Assembly: GCA_013201405.1 (NCBI GenBank)
Contig: JABMJC010000013.1
Location: 1 to 33,237, forward strand
Reading direction: 5' to 3'
Source: Desulfobulbaceae bacterium
Lineage (GTDB): Bacteria > Desulfobacterota > Desulfobulbia > Desulfobulbales > Desulfobulbaceae
Length of the DNA: 33,237 nucleotides
Both the position numbers and the translations under genes were made by a program. Under the pieces are notes generated by a model. It was not told where the DNA came from. It worked only from the letters and a program-made list of their open reading frames with translations, and did no database searches. This document shows positions 1-8,170 of the stretch, piece by piece. Each line of letters starts with the position of its first letter. Position 1 is the first letter of the stretch.

Positions 1-636
1 ATCCTGCAGGGGCTGGTACTCGTTTTTTGAGTCCTTGAAATCTTGATCATTGGCGAGAAAAACTGCGCCGGTTTTGCGGGCAAGATCCTTACTGCCGGCG
101 ATATAATCGGCCTGTAGATGGGTCTCAATGGTCTTGATGATCATGCAATTCTGCTGGGCGGCAAAATCCAGATAAAAATCAATATTCCTGGTAGGATCAA
201 AAACCATCATCTCCCTGCCATGGATAAGCCCGTAACTACAGGATGCCTTGGCCGGTCGAATGAACTGGTAGAGGGAAAAATCGCTGCTCTTCTCCAGGAG
301 CATGGGCACCAGCAGGTTACCCCAACTTTTAATACCACCCTCCAGGTAACCAACATTAGAGAAGCCATGTTTCATCAAAATTTCGCCAACATACTTTGCA
401 GACCCTTCCTGGGCACAAACAATGCGAATGGGTTTGTCCTTTGGTACTTTGGCCACTGATTCCTCTTCCAGCTCCATAAAATCGTAATAAGATACATTGA
501 GCATGGCAAAAGGATGGGGGCCCTCAACGGGAAAGCGGGCAAAATCCTTGTCGTTACGCACATCGAGCAAGAAAAAGTTTTCTTGTTGCACGATGGCATC
601 GAAAAGTTCTCTGGCCTGAAAGGAATATAATGACAT
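1..636 (-). CDS. Rhodanese / metallo-beta-lactamase fold fusion protein (3' end outside window)
   Basis: The 212 visible residues contain an N-terminal rhodanese domain (about residues 5-110) followed by the start of a metallo-beta-lactamase fold (from about residue 120). The rhodanese loop has its cysteine at residue 74 (VCAQEGSA), so persulfide transfer is plausible. The MBL metal motif reads THLQADY (residues 172-178), where persulfide dioxygenases of the ETHE1/PRF group have THxHADH; the second histidine is Gln175. The family acts on glutathione persulfide or polysulfide in the cytoplasm. The domain order (rhodanese first) is the reverse of the MBL-rhodanese PRF proteins. The ATG at 636 has GGAGG five bases upstream and a good promoter behind it. 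The remaining metal ligands lie beyond the window edge, so activity cannot be judged. Confidence 0.85.
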   Translation of the reverse strand, partial: MSLYSFQARELFDAIVQQENFFLLDVRNDKDFARFPVEGPHPFAMLNVSYYDFMELEEESVAKVPKDKPIRIVCAQEGSAKYVGEILMKHGFSNVGYLEGGIKSWGNLLVPMLLEKSSDFSLYQFIRPAKASCSYGLIHGREMMVFDPTRNIDFYLDFAAQQNCMIIKTIETHLQADYIAGSKDLARKTGAVFLANDQDFKDSKNEYQPLQD

Positions 637-698
637 GTCTGCCTCCGTTGTTCTTGCAGAAATATGAAGTTTTTTGCTGCTTTAACAGATCTCCTGAT

Positions 699-727
699 AC
701 TATATGAAAGCTTGGCCCCATTGTCCA
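699..727 (-). promoter_or_regulatory. Sigma70-type promoter for the rhodanese-MBL gene
   Basis: On the minus strand TGGACA (727-722) is followed after exactly 17 bases by TATAGT (704-699), each matching consensus at five of six positions. It lies about 63 bases upstream of the ATG at 636, in the 147-base gap shared with the divergent radical SAM gene. Confidence 0.7.
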
Positions 728-783
728 CCAGATAGGCGCGAACCTGCGTCTTTGTTTATGCACAACAATCGCTTCGTACCCAC

Positions 784-1749
784 ATGAATACAAGCTTTGC
801 ACAACGATTTGCCACAGCCATGCAAAAATGCCGGCTCTGTCCGCGCAACTGTGGTGTCAACAGGGTGCAGGGGCAACTGGGTTATTGTCGCAACGATGCA
901 GAGATGCATATTGCCTCCATCACCCCGCACCTGGGCGAGGAGCCGGTGCTCAACGGCCAAAACGGTATATGCAATGTCTTTTTTTCCCACTGCAACCTGC
1001 AGTGCCTCTACTGCCAGAACCATCAAATATCCCACAACAATAACAGCACAACAGGTGAACGATGGACTCTGCAACATGCGGTTACCCACATCATTGGCCT
1101 GCTTGAACGCGGCATCAAGCAGGTGGGTTTTGTATCGCCCTCACATATGGTTCCGCAGATGGTGGCCATAGTGGAGGCCTTGTGGCAACAGGGATGGCAG
1201 CCGTTGATCGTCTACAACACGAACGCCTACGAACAGGTGAGCACCCTGCGCCAATTGGAAGGTCTGGTGGATGTGTACCTGCCGGACTGCAAGTACATGG
1301 ATGCGGCTTTGGCTCAAACCTGGTCCGGTGCACAGGACTATCCACAGGTAGCGGCAGCTGCCCTCAAGGAAATGTACCGGCAGATGGGAGCAGTGCTCCA
1401 TCTCGATGAGCATGGCCTGGCACTGCGGGGCATGATCGTGCGCCACCTGGTGTTGCCCGGACAAATCGCCAACAGCCTGACTGTACTCCGTTTTCTTGCC
1501 CACGAGCTCTCACCCAAACTGACCCTCTCGCTCATGGCGCAATATCGGCCCATTGCTGCGGTGGCAACCCATCCGGATTTGGGACGGCGGCTCAGCCCCC
1601 ATGAATATGCGGCTGTGGTCAGGGAAATGGAAGAACTTGGTTTTAGCGAAGGTTTTGTGCAAAAATTGGAAAGTGCCGATTTTTACTGGCCAGATTTTTC
1701 CAAGCCAGAGCCCTTTGCAGAACACTATCGTGGCACAGCAGCATCCTGA
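784..1749 (+). CDS. PflX-like radical SAM protein (pyruvate formate-lyase activase homologue)
   Basis: A 321-residue radical SAM enzyme. The SAM-binding 4Fe-4S cluster motif is C70-x3-C74-x2-C77 (HCNLQCLYCQNH). Ahead of it is the cysteine-rich N-terminal motif CRLCPRNCGVNR (C16, C19, C23) with a further Cys35, the layout of the PflX/COG1313 group. These proteins resemble the activases that install a glycyl radical, but their substrate is generally unknown and no glycyl radical enzyme lies nearby. The length fits the family. The start at 784 lacks a strong ribosome site, so it is the weakest part of the call. It is divergent from the rhodanese-MBL gene and separated by a long gap from livK. 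Confidence 0.85.
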   Translation: MNTSFAQRFATAMQKCRLCPRNCGVNRVQGQLGYCRNDAEMHIASITPHLGEEPVLNGQNGICNVFFSHCNLQCLYCQNHQISHNNNSTTGERWTLQHAVTHIIGLLERGIKQVGFVSPSHMVPQMVAIVEALWQQGWQPLIVYNTNAYEQVSTLRQLEGLVDVYLPDCKYMDAALAQTWSGAQDYPQVAAAALKEMYRQMGAVLHLDEHGLALRGMIVRHLVLPGQIANSLTVLRFLAHELSPKLTLSLMAQYRPIAAVATHPDLGRRLSPHEYAAVVREMEELGFSEGFVQKLESADFYWPDFSKPEPFAEHYRGTAAS

Positions 1750-1785
1750 CATCCTTGCCGTTCAGGTTAACATCATAAATGTCTG

Positions 1786-2082
1786 CTACCGGTCAGGATC
1801 ATTGATGATCGTGAGGTCATCAACAATAAAAACGCGGCGCCCCCCCCTGATCCTGCCAAAGATAACAAACCCTTCCGCCAACAGGCAGTGTATCCACCAC
1901 AACACCTCTCGGGGGTGAGACAAATGGCGGACAAAGGGATAAGCTACCCGTTCCCCATTCTGCACACCACCTACCGTCTGCTCAGACTGCCCAGTGTTAC
2001 CTGAACCCGGGCACAACCGGCGACTTCGCCACTTTTGTTCAGCCTCTGCCCTTTTTCCATCCTGTGATACTCCTGCACGCAA
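1786..2082 (-). CDS. Doubtful small ORF in the radical SAM-livK gap
   Basis: An open frame of 98 codons from a TTG at 2082, or 59 residues from a GTG at 1965 (preceded by a purine-rich AGGTGGT). I do not recognise it. The second half has a protein-like pattern (PREVLWWIHCLLAEG, then GGRRVFIVDDLTII), alternating hydrophobic and charged residues, while the first 40 residues look like noise. It contains a run of eight G (1840-1847 on the plus strand), which would favour slippage. It could be a real small gene, a remnant, or chance. Confidence 0.25.
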   Translation of the reverse strand: MRAGVSQDGKRAEAEQKWRSRRLCPGSGNTGQSEQTVGGVQNGERVAYPFVRHLSHPREVLWWIHCLLAEGFVIFGRIRGGRRVFIVDDLTIINDPDR

Positions 2083-2091
2083 CTACTAAAA

Positions 2092-2108
2092 ATATTCCAT
2101 CACCTTGG
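2092..2108 (+). repeat. 17-bp direct repeat, copy 1 (livK leader)
   Basis: ATATTCCATCACCTTGG, matching copy 2 (2173-2189) at 16 of 17 positions; 81 bases separate the two starts. This copy lies upstream of the AT-rich candidate promoter and contains the small dyad CACCTTGGTG at its end. Confidence 0.7.
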
Positions 2109-2172
2109 TGCACGGTCATTTTTAGTGCAAAAAAATTTCTATAGAGTATGAAGAATAGTTCCAAACTGCATG

Positions 2173-2189
2173 ATATCCCATCACCTTGG
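2173..2189 (+). repeat. 17-bp direct repeat, copy 2 (livK leader)
   Basis: ATATCCCATCACCTTGG, 16 of 17 identical to copy 1. It ends 11 bases before the livK AGGAGG, so it would be in the leader RNA or form a downstream operator. Confidence 0.7.
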
Positions 2190-2212
2190 CAACCAACACA
2201 GGAGGTTTGTTC

Positions 2213-3337
2213 ATGGCAAAATCTGGAAAAATATTTCCTGTTCTTGCGAGCGCCGCACTATTAGTTGCAAGCGTAAGCCCATCCTTTGCAGCCGCTCCCA
2301 TAAAAATCGGCGTTGCCGGTGCCCACAGCGGCGACTTGGCCTCCTATGGCCTGCCCACCTTGAAGGGTGCTGAGTTGGTAGTCAAAGACGTCAATGCCAA
2401 GGGTGGCATCAAAGGAGAACTTGTTGAACTGGTGTTGGTGGATGAACAGTGCAAGCCCGAGGCTGCGGCCAATGTGGCCACCAAGCTGGTTTCCGACAAT
2501 GTAAAGGCAGTGATTGGTCATACCTGTTCCGGCCCCACTAAGGCTGCATTGCCCATTTATCGAGATGCTGGAATTGTGGCTATTTCTCCGTCAGCCACTA
2601 CCCCAGAACTCACGCAGTCCGGTGAATACAAGTATTTTTTCCGGACCATTGCCTCTGATGATCGGCAGGCCCGCACCATGACAGATTTTGTGTTGGAAAA
2701 GCTTGCTCCCAAAAAAATTGCCATCTTGCATGACAAGGGCGACTACGGCCTGGGTCTGGCCACCTATGCCAGGAAGTTTATCGGCGAATCTGGAAAGGCC
2801 GAGGTGGTACTTTTTGAAGGTATTACCGTGGGCCAGGTAGATTTTTCTGCAGTCATTCAAAAAATCAAACGCTCCGGCGCAGAAGTGGTCATTTTTGGTG
2901 GTTACCATCCCGAGGCGTCGAAACTGGTGAGCCAAATGCGCAAGAAGCGGCTGGACGCCATTTTTGTATCTGATGACGGTGCCAAAGACGAGGCCTTCAT
3001 CAAGGTGGCGGGCAAAGATGCCGAAGGCGTGTACGCCACCGGCCCCACCGACACCACTAAAAACCCCCTCACCATCGAGTACCGCGAAAAATTCAAAAAG
3101 GCAGAAGGTGCCGATCCCGGCTCCTTTTTTGATAATGGCATAGCTGCCACCCTGGCCATCATCAATGCCCTGGACAAGGCCAAATCCTTCACCGCCGATG
3201 ATGTCGCCACAGCCCTGCGTTCGGAAAAAGTCGATACACCTTTTGGTGAAATCAGCTTTGATGAACACGGCGACCCGGTGGGTATTGGTTTCAACATGTT
3301 CGTGGTGAAAGACGGTCAGTACGTAACCGCAGAGTAG
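2213..3337 (+). CDS. livK: Branched-chain amino acid ABC transporter, periplasmic binding protein
   Basis: A 374-residue LivK/LivJ-type solute-binding protein (periplasmic binding fold type I). A signal peptide is clear: basic N-terminus MAKSGK, hydrophobic stretch to about residue 22, and likely cleavage near Ala26/Ala27 in SFAAAP. The mature protein begins with the family pattern IKIGVAGAHSGDLASYG, and the ligand region has SGPTKAALPIY and SPSATTPELT. It captures a ligand in the periplasm and delivers it to LivHM. The ATG at 2213 is chosen over an in-frame TTG nine codons upstream because AGGAGG lies seven bases before it and the signal peptide then starts correctly. The ligand could be leucine, isoleucine and valine or another amino acid or amide; sequence alone does not decide. 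Confidence 0.93.
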   Translation: MAKSGKIFPVLASAALLVASVSPSFAAAPIKIGVAGAHSGDLASYGLPTLKGAELVVKDVNAKGGIKGELVELVLVDEQCKPEAAANVATKLVSDNVKAVIGHTCSGPTKAALPIYRDAGIVAISPSATTPELTQSGEYKYFFRTIASDDRQARTMTDFVLEKLAPKKIAILHDKGDYGLGLATYARKFIGESGKAEVVLFEGITVGQVDFSAVIQKIKRSGAEVVIFGGYHPEASKLVSQMRKKRLDAIFVSDDGAKDEAFIKVAGKDAEGVYATGPTDTTKNPLTIEYREKFKKAEGADPGSFFDNGIAATLAIINALDKAKSFTADDVATALRSEKVDTPFGEISFDEHGDPVGIGFNMFVVKDGQYVTAE

Positions 3338-3367
3338 CTATTTTAACAGACCTGCCTGTTCTTTTCT

Positions 3368-3410
3368 GGCTGGGCTCTCTGGTGCGTTAATGCGTACAGG
3401 AAGCCCGGCC
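3368..3410 (+). other. Stem-loop between livK and livH
   Basis: GGCTGGGCT (3368-3376) can pair with AGCCCGGCC (3402-3410): nine pairs including one G-U, with a 25-base loop that can pair further. No T-run follows, so it is more likely an RNA-stability or processing element than a terminator. Such hairpins after a binding-protein gene are a known way to keep its mRNA more abundant than that of the permease genes. Confidence 0.5.
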
Positions 3411-3493
3411 CCTTGTTCCGATGCCGGCCGCTGCCTGGATCTGTTGTCCAATCACGGTGCTTCCACTGGCTTTACCTTCCACTCTATTGCTGT

Positions 3494-4396
3494 ATGGAAT
3501 ATTTTCTGGAACTGGTTTTTAGCGGCCTAACCCGCGGCTCCATCTACGCGCTCATCGCCCTGGGTTATACCATGGTCTACGGCATTATCGGGCTGATCAA
3601 CTTTGCCCATGGCGAAATTTACATGATTGGCGCTTTCACCGCGCTGATCATTGCCACGGTGCTTAACATGTATGGTCTACCCCTGCCGGCGGTACTGATT
3701 CTGGCAGCCATCGCAGCGATTGTCTGGTCTGCGGCTTACGGTTTTACCGTGGAGCGGGTAGCGTACCGTCCCCTGCGTGGTGCGCCTCGGCTGTCTCCCC
3801 TGATCTCAGCCATCGGCATGTCCATATTTCTGCAGAACTATGTCATGCTGGCGCAAACGCCCAACTTCCTGCCCTTTCCCACCCTGATTCCCGAGCCAGC
3901 CTTTCTGGAGCCCATCGCCTCCATGGTGGGCACCACGGATCTGACTATTTTGCTGGTCACTACAGTGGTCATGGTCCTGCTTACTCTGTTGATCAAGTTC
4001 ACCCGCACAGGCAAGGCCATGCGTGCCACCTCCCAAGACCGAACCATGGCCTTTTTGGTGGGTGTCAATGTGGACACAGTTATCTCCATAACCTTTGTCA
4101 TCGGCTCGTCCTTGGCGGCCATTGGCGGAGTGCTCATTGCCTCGCATATCGGCCAGATCAATTTCTACATTGGCTTTATTGCCGGCATCAAGGCCTTTAC
4201 CGCTGCGGTACTCGGTGGCATTGGCTCCATTCCCGGTGCGGTTTTGGGCAGTTTTGTCCTTGGCCTGACAGAATCCTTTGCCACTGGCTATGTATCCAGT
4301 GCCTATGAGGATGTCTTTGCCTTCTCGTTGTTGGTCCTGATCCTCATTTTCCGGCCTGCCGGGCTGCTCGGCAAGGCAAGCATCGAAAAAGTCTGA
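3494..4396 (+). CDS. livH: Branched-chain amino acid ABC transporter permease LivH
   Basis: A 300-residue integral membrane permease. The N-terminal family signature is present (SGLTRGSIYALIALGYTMVY, then GLINFAHGEIYMIGAF), and the conserved C-terminal loop FTAAVLGGIGSIPGAVLG precedes the last membrane segments. It pairs with LivM to form the inner-membrane channel. The ATG at 3494 gives the usual family length. The frame stays open to a TTG at 3413, but those 27 residues do not look like LivH. No good ribosome site precedes 3494, so this start rests on homology. It follows livK by 156 bases containing a stem-loop. Confidence 0.92.
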   Translation: MEYFLELVFSGLTRGSIYALIALGYTMVYGIIGLINFAHGEIYMIGAFTALIIATVLNMYGLPLPAVLILAAIAAIVWSAAYGFTVERVAYRPLRGAPRLSPLISAIGMSIFLQNYVMLAQTPNFLPFPTLIPEPAFLEPIASMVGTTDLTILLVTTVVMVLLTLLIKFTRTGKAMRATSQDRTMAFLVGVNVDTVISITFVIGSSLAAIGGVLIASHIGQINFYIGFIAGIKAFTAAVLGGIGSIPGAVLGSFVLGLTESFATGYVSSAYEDVFAFSLLVLILIFRPAGLLGKASIEKV

Positions 4397-4419
4397 ACGT
4401 TCCGGAGTTCCCGCAGTTC

Positions 4420-5643
4420 ATGAACGTCATCACCATAAAAAATTTCCGCAACGCCCTGGTCACTGCCCTCTGGTTCATGTTTCTCACCTTTCCCATCATG
4501 GTGATCAAGGTGAACACGACTGAAAACCTGATTGTCTGGCGTTGGCACAACCTGCTCTACGTGGGTGCGACCGCCTTTACTGCATCGCTTTTGACTGCCC
4601 TGTACCGCCAATACCGCGACCGTAAACGGAGTCAGCAACAGCAGGAGGAGGGAACAAGCCGGGTCAGCTGGAATGAACGCTTTTTCAATACACCTGCCAT
4701 CGCCCGCCCGGTATGTGCCCTGGGTGCCCTTTTTTTTCTCGTCTTTCCCCTGCTCTTTTCCACTTATCAGGTCAACATCATGACCACTGCGCTGATGTAT
4801 GTGGTGCTTGGCCTGGGCCTGAACATCGTGGTCGGAGTGGCTGGCCTGCTCAATTTGGGCTACGTGGCCTTCTATGCAGTGGGCGCCTACACCTATGCCC
4901 TGCTCAACATGCACTATGGCGTGGGTTTCTGGGTGGCCCTGCCCCTGGGTGGTATCATGGCCGCCCTGTTTGGCATTCTCCTGGGCTTTCCAGTGCTGCG
5001 CCTGCGCGGTGACTACCTGGCCATAGTTACCTTGGGTTTTGGCGAAATCATTTTGCTGGTACTGAAAAACTGGAGCGAATTCTCCCAGGGACCCGGCGGT
5101 ATTTCCAATATCAGCCGGCCAGGTCTTTTTAACATCCAATTGAGTATGGAGGCCACGCTCAACTACCAGTACTACCTGACCATAGCCATGGTGCTGCTCA
5201 CCATTTTTGTCATCAACCGTTTGCAGAACTCCCGCATTGGCCGGGCCCTGTTTGCTTTGCGCGAAGATGAAATAGCCTGCCAGGCCATGGGTATTGACAA
5301 AACCACCATCAAACTCACGGCCTTTGCCCTGGGCGCCACCTGGGCCGGGCTTGCCGGGGTGTTCTTTGCTGCAAAAAACGCCTACATCAACCCAGATAGC
5401 TTTACCTTTCTCGAATCTGCCATGATCCTGTGCATCGTCGTACTGGGTGGCATGGGCTCCATTCTCGGAGTGATCATCGGTGCACTGGTCCTCATCCTCC
5501 TGCCCGAATACCTGCGCGCCTTTTCCGACTACCGCATGCTGGCCTTTGGTGCTATCCTTGTGTCCATGATGATTTTCCGGCCCCAGGGTATTGTTGCCAA
5601 CATTCGCCAGAGCTACCGCAGCAGCAAGGATGGTGCCCCATGA
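4420..5643 (+). CDS. livM: Branched-chain amino acid ABC transporter permease LivM
   Basis: A 407-residue permease of the long LivM type. About 90 N-terminal residues (one or two membrane segments and a charged linker with QQQQEE) precede the core, as in the enterobacterial protein. The core has MYVVLGLGLNIVVGVAGLLNLGYVAFYAVGAY split over two helices, LRLRGDYLAIVTLGFGEI, and the ATPase-contact region LREDEIACQAMGID, followed by VVLGGMGSILGVIIGA. It forms the inner-membrane channel with LivH. It starts 23 bases after livH, and its stop overlaps the livG start (ATGA at 5640), which implies coupled translation. Confidence 0.92.
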   Translation: MNVITIKNFRNALVTALWFMFLTFPIMVIKVNTTENLIVWRWHNLLYVGATAFTASLLTALYRQYRDRKRSQQQQEEGTSRVSWNERFFNTPAIARPVCALGALFFLVFPLLFSTYQVNIMTTALMYVVLGLGLNIVVGVAGLLNLGYVAFYAVGAYTYALLNMHYGVGFWVALPLGGIMAALFGILLGFPVLRLRGDYLAIVTLGFGEIILLVLKNWSEFSQGPGGISNISRPGLFNIQLSMEATLNYQYYLTIAMVLLTIFVINRLQNSRIGRALFALREDEIACQAMGIDKTTIKLTAFALGATWAGLAGVFFAAKNAYINPDSFTFLESAMILCIVVLGGMGSILGVIIGALVLILLPEYLRAFSDYRMLAFGAILVSMMIFRPQGIVANIRQSYRSSKDGAP

Positions 5644-6434
5644 ACATGGAGCCGATTCTTAGTGTGCGCGGCCTGTGTATGGATTTCGGTGGCATCCGCG
5701 CCCTGGACAAGCTGGACTTGCGTATCCGTGCAGGAGAAATCGCTGCCCTCATTGGTCCCAACGGTGCAGGCAAGACTACCTTTTTCAACTGCTTAACTGG
5801 TATCTATACCCCCACGGCAGGCGAGCTGTTACTGGCGCCGCCCGGCCAGCCCAGCCGCAGGCTCAACGGGCTCAAACCCAATCGGGTGACCGAGGCAGGC
5901 CTGGCTCGTACCTTTCAGAATATCCGTCTTTTTCCTGGTATGACTGTGCTGGAAAACGTGCTGATCGGCCGCCACTGCCGCACCAAGGCAAAAATTCTGG
6001 GAGCCATTCTGCGCGACCCCCGCACCCGCCGCGAAGAGAGAGAAAACGTGGATATTGGCATGGCTCTGCTCAAAAAGGTGGGGCTTGCCCATATGGCTGA
6101 CGAGGTCGCCAAAAACCTGCCCTATGGTGCACAACGTCGTCTGGAAATTGCCAGGGCCCTGGCCACGGAGCCGCTGCTGCTGCTGTTGGATGAGCCGGCA
6201 GCAGGCATGAACCCCCAGGAGACACAAGAACTCATCAGTCTTATCCGCAGCATCCGCGCCGAAGGTCTATCCATCCTGCTCATTGAGCACGACATGAAAC
6301 TGGTGATGAGCCTGTCAGACTACATCTTTGTGGTCGACTATGGCCGCAAGATTGCCGAAGGTGTGCCCGAGGAGGTGCGGATCAATCCGGTGGTGATCAA
6401 GGCCTACCTGGGCGAGGAGGTCGACTATGCTTGA
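5640..6434 (+). CDS. livG: Branched-chain amino acid ABC transporter ATP-binding protein LivG
   Basis: A 264-residue ABC ATPase. Walker A is GPNGAGKTT (residues 39-47), the signature region is PYGAQRRLEIARAL, Walker B is LLLLDEPAAGMNP, and the switch histidine is in IEHDMKLV. The DEPAAGMNP and ARTFQNIRLF motifs are typical of LivG. It energises transport through LivHM on the cytoplasmic face. The start is the ATG overlapping the livM stop by four bases; the reading frame is open further upstream, but that part reads through livM and is not coding. Confidence 0.94.
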   Translation: MNMEPILSVRGLCMDFGGIRALDKLDLRIRAGEIAALIGPNGAGKTTFFNCLTGIYTPTAGELLLAPPGQPSRRLNGLKPNRVTEAGLARTFQNIRLFPGMTVLENVLIGRHCRTKAKILGAILRDPRTRREERENVDIGMALLKKVGLAHMADEVAKNLPYGAQRRLEIARALATEPLLLLLDEPAAGMNPQETQELISLIRSIRAEGLSILLIEHDMKLVMSLSDYIFVVDYGRKIAEGVPEEVRINPVVIKAYLGEEVDYA

Positions 6435-7134
6435 ATTACGCCATGTGGACACCTACTATGGTAATATCCAGGCCCTGTACGACATTTCCCTTGAAATCAA
6501 GACCGGTGAAATCATCACCCTCATTGGCGCCAATGGCGCGGGCAAAAGCACCACGTTGATGTCCATCTCCGGTATCATCGTGCCACGCCGGGGAAAAATT
6601 TTGTTTAAGGGCCAGGACATTTTGGGAATGGCACCCAACACCATTGTGCAGTTGGGTATTTCCCAGGTACCGGAGGGACGGCACATCTTCCCGGCACTGA
6701 GCGTTGCCGAAAACCTGGACATGGGCGCTTTCTTGCGGCGCGACAAGAAAGGTATCGAAGAAGACCGCGCCTATATCTACGAACTGTTTCCCATTTTGAA
6801 ACAGCGCCGCAACCAGCCCGGCGGCAACCTCTCCGGAGGAGAACAGCAGATGCTGGCCATCTCCCGCGCGCTCATGGCCCGGCCACAACTGCTTTTGCTG
6901 GATGAACCGTCCATGGGACTCGCACCACTGGTAACCAGACAAATTTTTGAAATCATTAAAAAAATAAACAAGGAACAGCACACGACCATCTTTTTGGTCG
7001 AGCAAAATGCCAATCTGGCCCTGCAGGTGGCCGACCGTGGTTATGTGCTGGAAAATGGACGAATCACCATGCAGGACAAAGCAGAACTGCTCCTTGCCAA
7101 CACAGACATTCAGCGTGCCTACCTGGGTATTTGA
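6427..7134 (+). CDS. livF: Branched-chain amino acid ABC transporter ATP-binding protein LivF
   Basis: A 235-residue ABC ATPase. Walker A is GANGAGKST (residues 34-42), the signature is LSGGEQQMLAISRAL, and Walker B is LLLLDEPSMGLAP. The YYGNIQAL opening, SQVPEGRHIFP and VEQNANLAL are typical LivF sequences. It forms the heterodimeric motor with LivG. It overlaps the end of livG by eight bases, and its stop lies three bases before the next gene, so the oxidoreductase and lpxB are probably on the same transcript. Confidence 0.94.
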   Translation: MLELRHVDTYYGNIQALYDISLEIKTGEIITLIGANGAGKSTTLMSISGIIVPRRGKILFKGQDILGMAPNTIVQLGISQVPEGRHIFPALSVAENLDMGAFLRRDKKGIEEDRAYIYELFPILKQRRNQPGGNLSGGEQQMLAISRALMARPQLLLLDEPSMGLAPLVTRQIFEIIKKINKEQHTTIFLVEQNANLALQVADRGYVLENGRITMQDKAELLLANTDIQRAYLGI

Positions 7135-7137
7135 ATC

Positions 7138-8169
7138 ATGACAAAGGTTATACGCGTCGGAGTTATTGGGGTGGGCCATCTGGGTCGTTATCACGCCCAG
7201 AAATATGCGGCCATGGAGCATGTGCACCTGGTTGGAGTTGCCGACATCGACGAACAGCGCGTGCAGACAGTTGCCAGGGAAACCGACACCACCCCTTATA
7301 CCGATTTTCGTCGACTGGTGGACGCAGTGGACGCCGTCTCCATTGTCACCCCCACCACCAGCCATTTTGAAGTGGGCATCTACTGCCTGGAGCAGGGCGT
7401 GGACGTGATGATGGAAAAGCCCATCACCTCTACCCTGAAGCAGGCCGATGCCTTGGTTGCCCTGGCAGAAGAACGAGGCCGAATTCTGCAGGTTGGCCTG
7501 GTGGAGCGGTTCAACCCTGCCATGCGGGCCGCCCAAAAGCGCCTGACCCTGCCCCTGTTCATTGAGGCCAAACGGGTGGGTGGTTTTACCCGGCGCGCCA
7601 CAGATGTGGATGTAATCATTGATCTCATGATCCACGACCTGGACATTATTCTTTCCCTGATCAAGTCACCCATCACCAGTATCAGTGCCGCAGGCGCACC
7701 AGTACTGACCCCCCACACCGACATCGCCAACGCGCACCTCATCTTTGCCAACGGCTGTACCGCCAACATCACTGCCAGCCGTATTTCCCAGGTGGTGGAG
7801 CGGCGCATGCGCCTCTTTCAGCCCGGCGAGTGCCTGATCATCGACTTCCACGGTAAAAAATGCAGTTCCATGCAACTGCCTGCTAATGATTGTGCAGACA
7901 CCGTAACACCAACAATCAGTGAATTGGAGGTGGAGTTGACCGATGCCCTGGAACAGGAACTGCTCGAATTCATCAGCTGTGTGCGCACCCGCCGCGCGCC
8001 AGTGGTCACCGGTGCCCAGGGACGGGACTCACTGGCCGTAGCCCTGGCCATAATTGCTGCAGTCAAAAAAAATACCCAACAACTCATACACACCCTGTGC
8101 GCAGCAGAGGCAGGCGGCACAGTCTTGCGCCAGCGCCTTGGTCTGTACTGCGAAAGCAAACCCAACTGA
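7138..8169 (+). CDS. Gfo/Idh/MocA family NAD(P)-dependent oxidoreductase (GnnA-like candidate)
   Basis: A 343-residue member of the Gfo/Idh/MocA family. The Rossmann motif GVIGVGHLG (8-16) is at the N-terminus, the lysine motif EKPIT follows the nucleotide-binding domain, and the C-terminal domain has the DLMIHDLDI sequence carrying the catalytic-region histidine and aspartate. Family members oxidise or reduce sugar hydroxyls with NAD(P). Its position one base before lpxB suggests a nucleotide sugar used in lipid A: in some bacteria GnnA, of this family, oxidises UDP-GlcNAc at C3 before GnnB aminates it. No GnnB-type aminotransferase is in the window, so that role is a guess. It starts three bases after livF with no strong ribosome site, suggesting coupling. 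Confidence 0.88.
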   Translation: MTKVIRVGVIGVGHLGRYHAQKYAAMEHVHLVGVADIDEQRVQTVARETDTTPYTDFRRLVDAVDAVSIVTPTTSHFEVGIYCLEQGVDVMMEKPITSTLKQADALVALAEERGRILQVGLVERFNPAMRAAQKRLTLPLFIEAKRVGGFTRRATDVDVIIDLMIHDLDIILSLIKSPITSISAAGAPVLTPHTDIANAHLIFANGCTANITASRISQVVERRMRLFQPGECLIIDFHGKKCSSMQLPANDCADTVTPTISELEVELTDALEQELLEFISCVRTRRAPVVTGAQGRDSLAVALAIIAAVKKNTQQLIHTLCAAEAGGTVLRQRLGLYCESKPN

Positions 8170-8170
8170 C

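Larger units (their letters stand above)
1750..2212. other. Intergenic region upstream of livK
   Basis: 463 bases without a firm gene. It holds the doubtful minus-strand ORF (1786-2082), an AT-rich stretch with a possible but weak -10 (TATAGA, 2140-2145; no convincing -35), a pair of direct repeats, and the livK ribosome site AGGAGG at 2200-2205. No convincing terminator was found after the radical SAM gene. Confidence 0.6.

Noticed and set aside
2117-2145. Sigma70 promoter for livK with TATAGA as -10
   Set aside because: The -10 is fair, but no -35 at 16-18 bases matches the consensus; noted only in the intergenic entry.
3413-3493. Upstream TTG start extending livH by 27 residues
   Set aside because: The added residues do not resemble LivH N-termini, and they begin inside the end of the livK-livH stem-loop region.
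4303-5139. 278-codon minus-strand frame over livM
   Set aside because: Antisense shadow of a clear permease; hydrophilic, low-information translation.
6436-7635. 399-codon open frame on the minus strand across livF and the oxidoreductase
   Set aside because: It spans two clear genes on the other strand and its translation (Gly-, His- and Gln-rich) has no family features.
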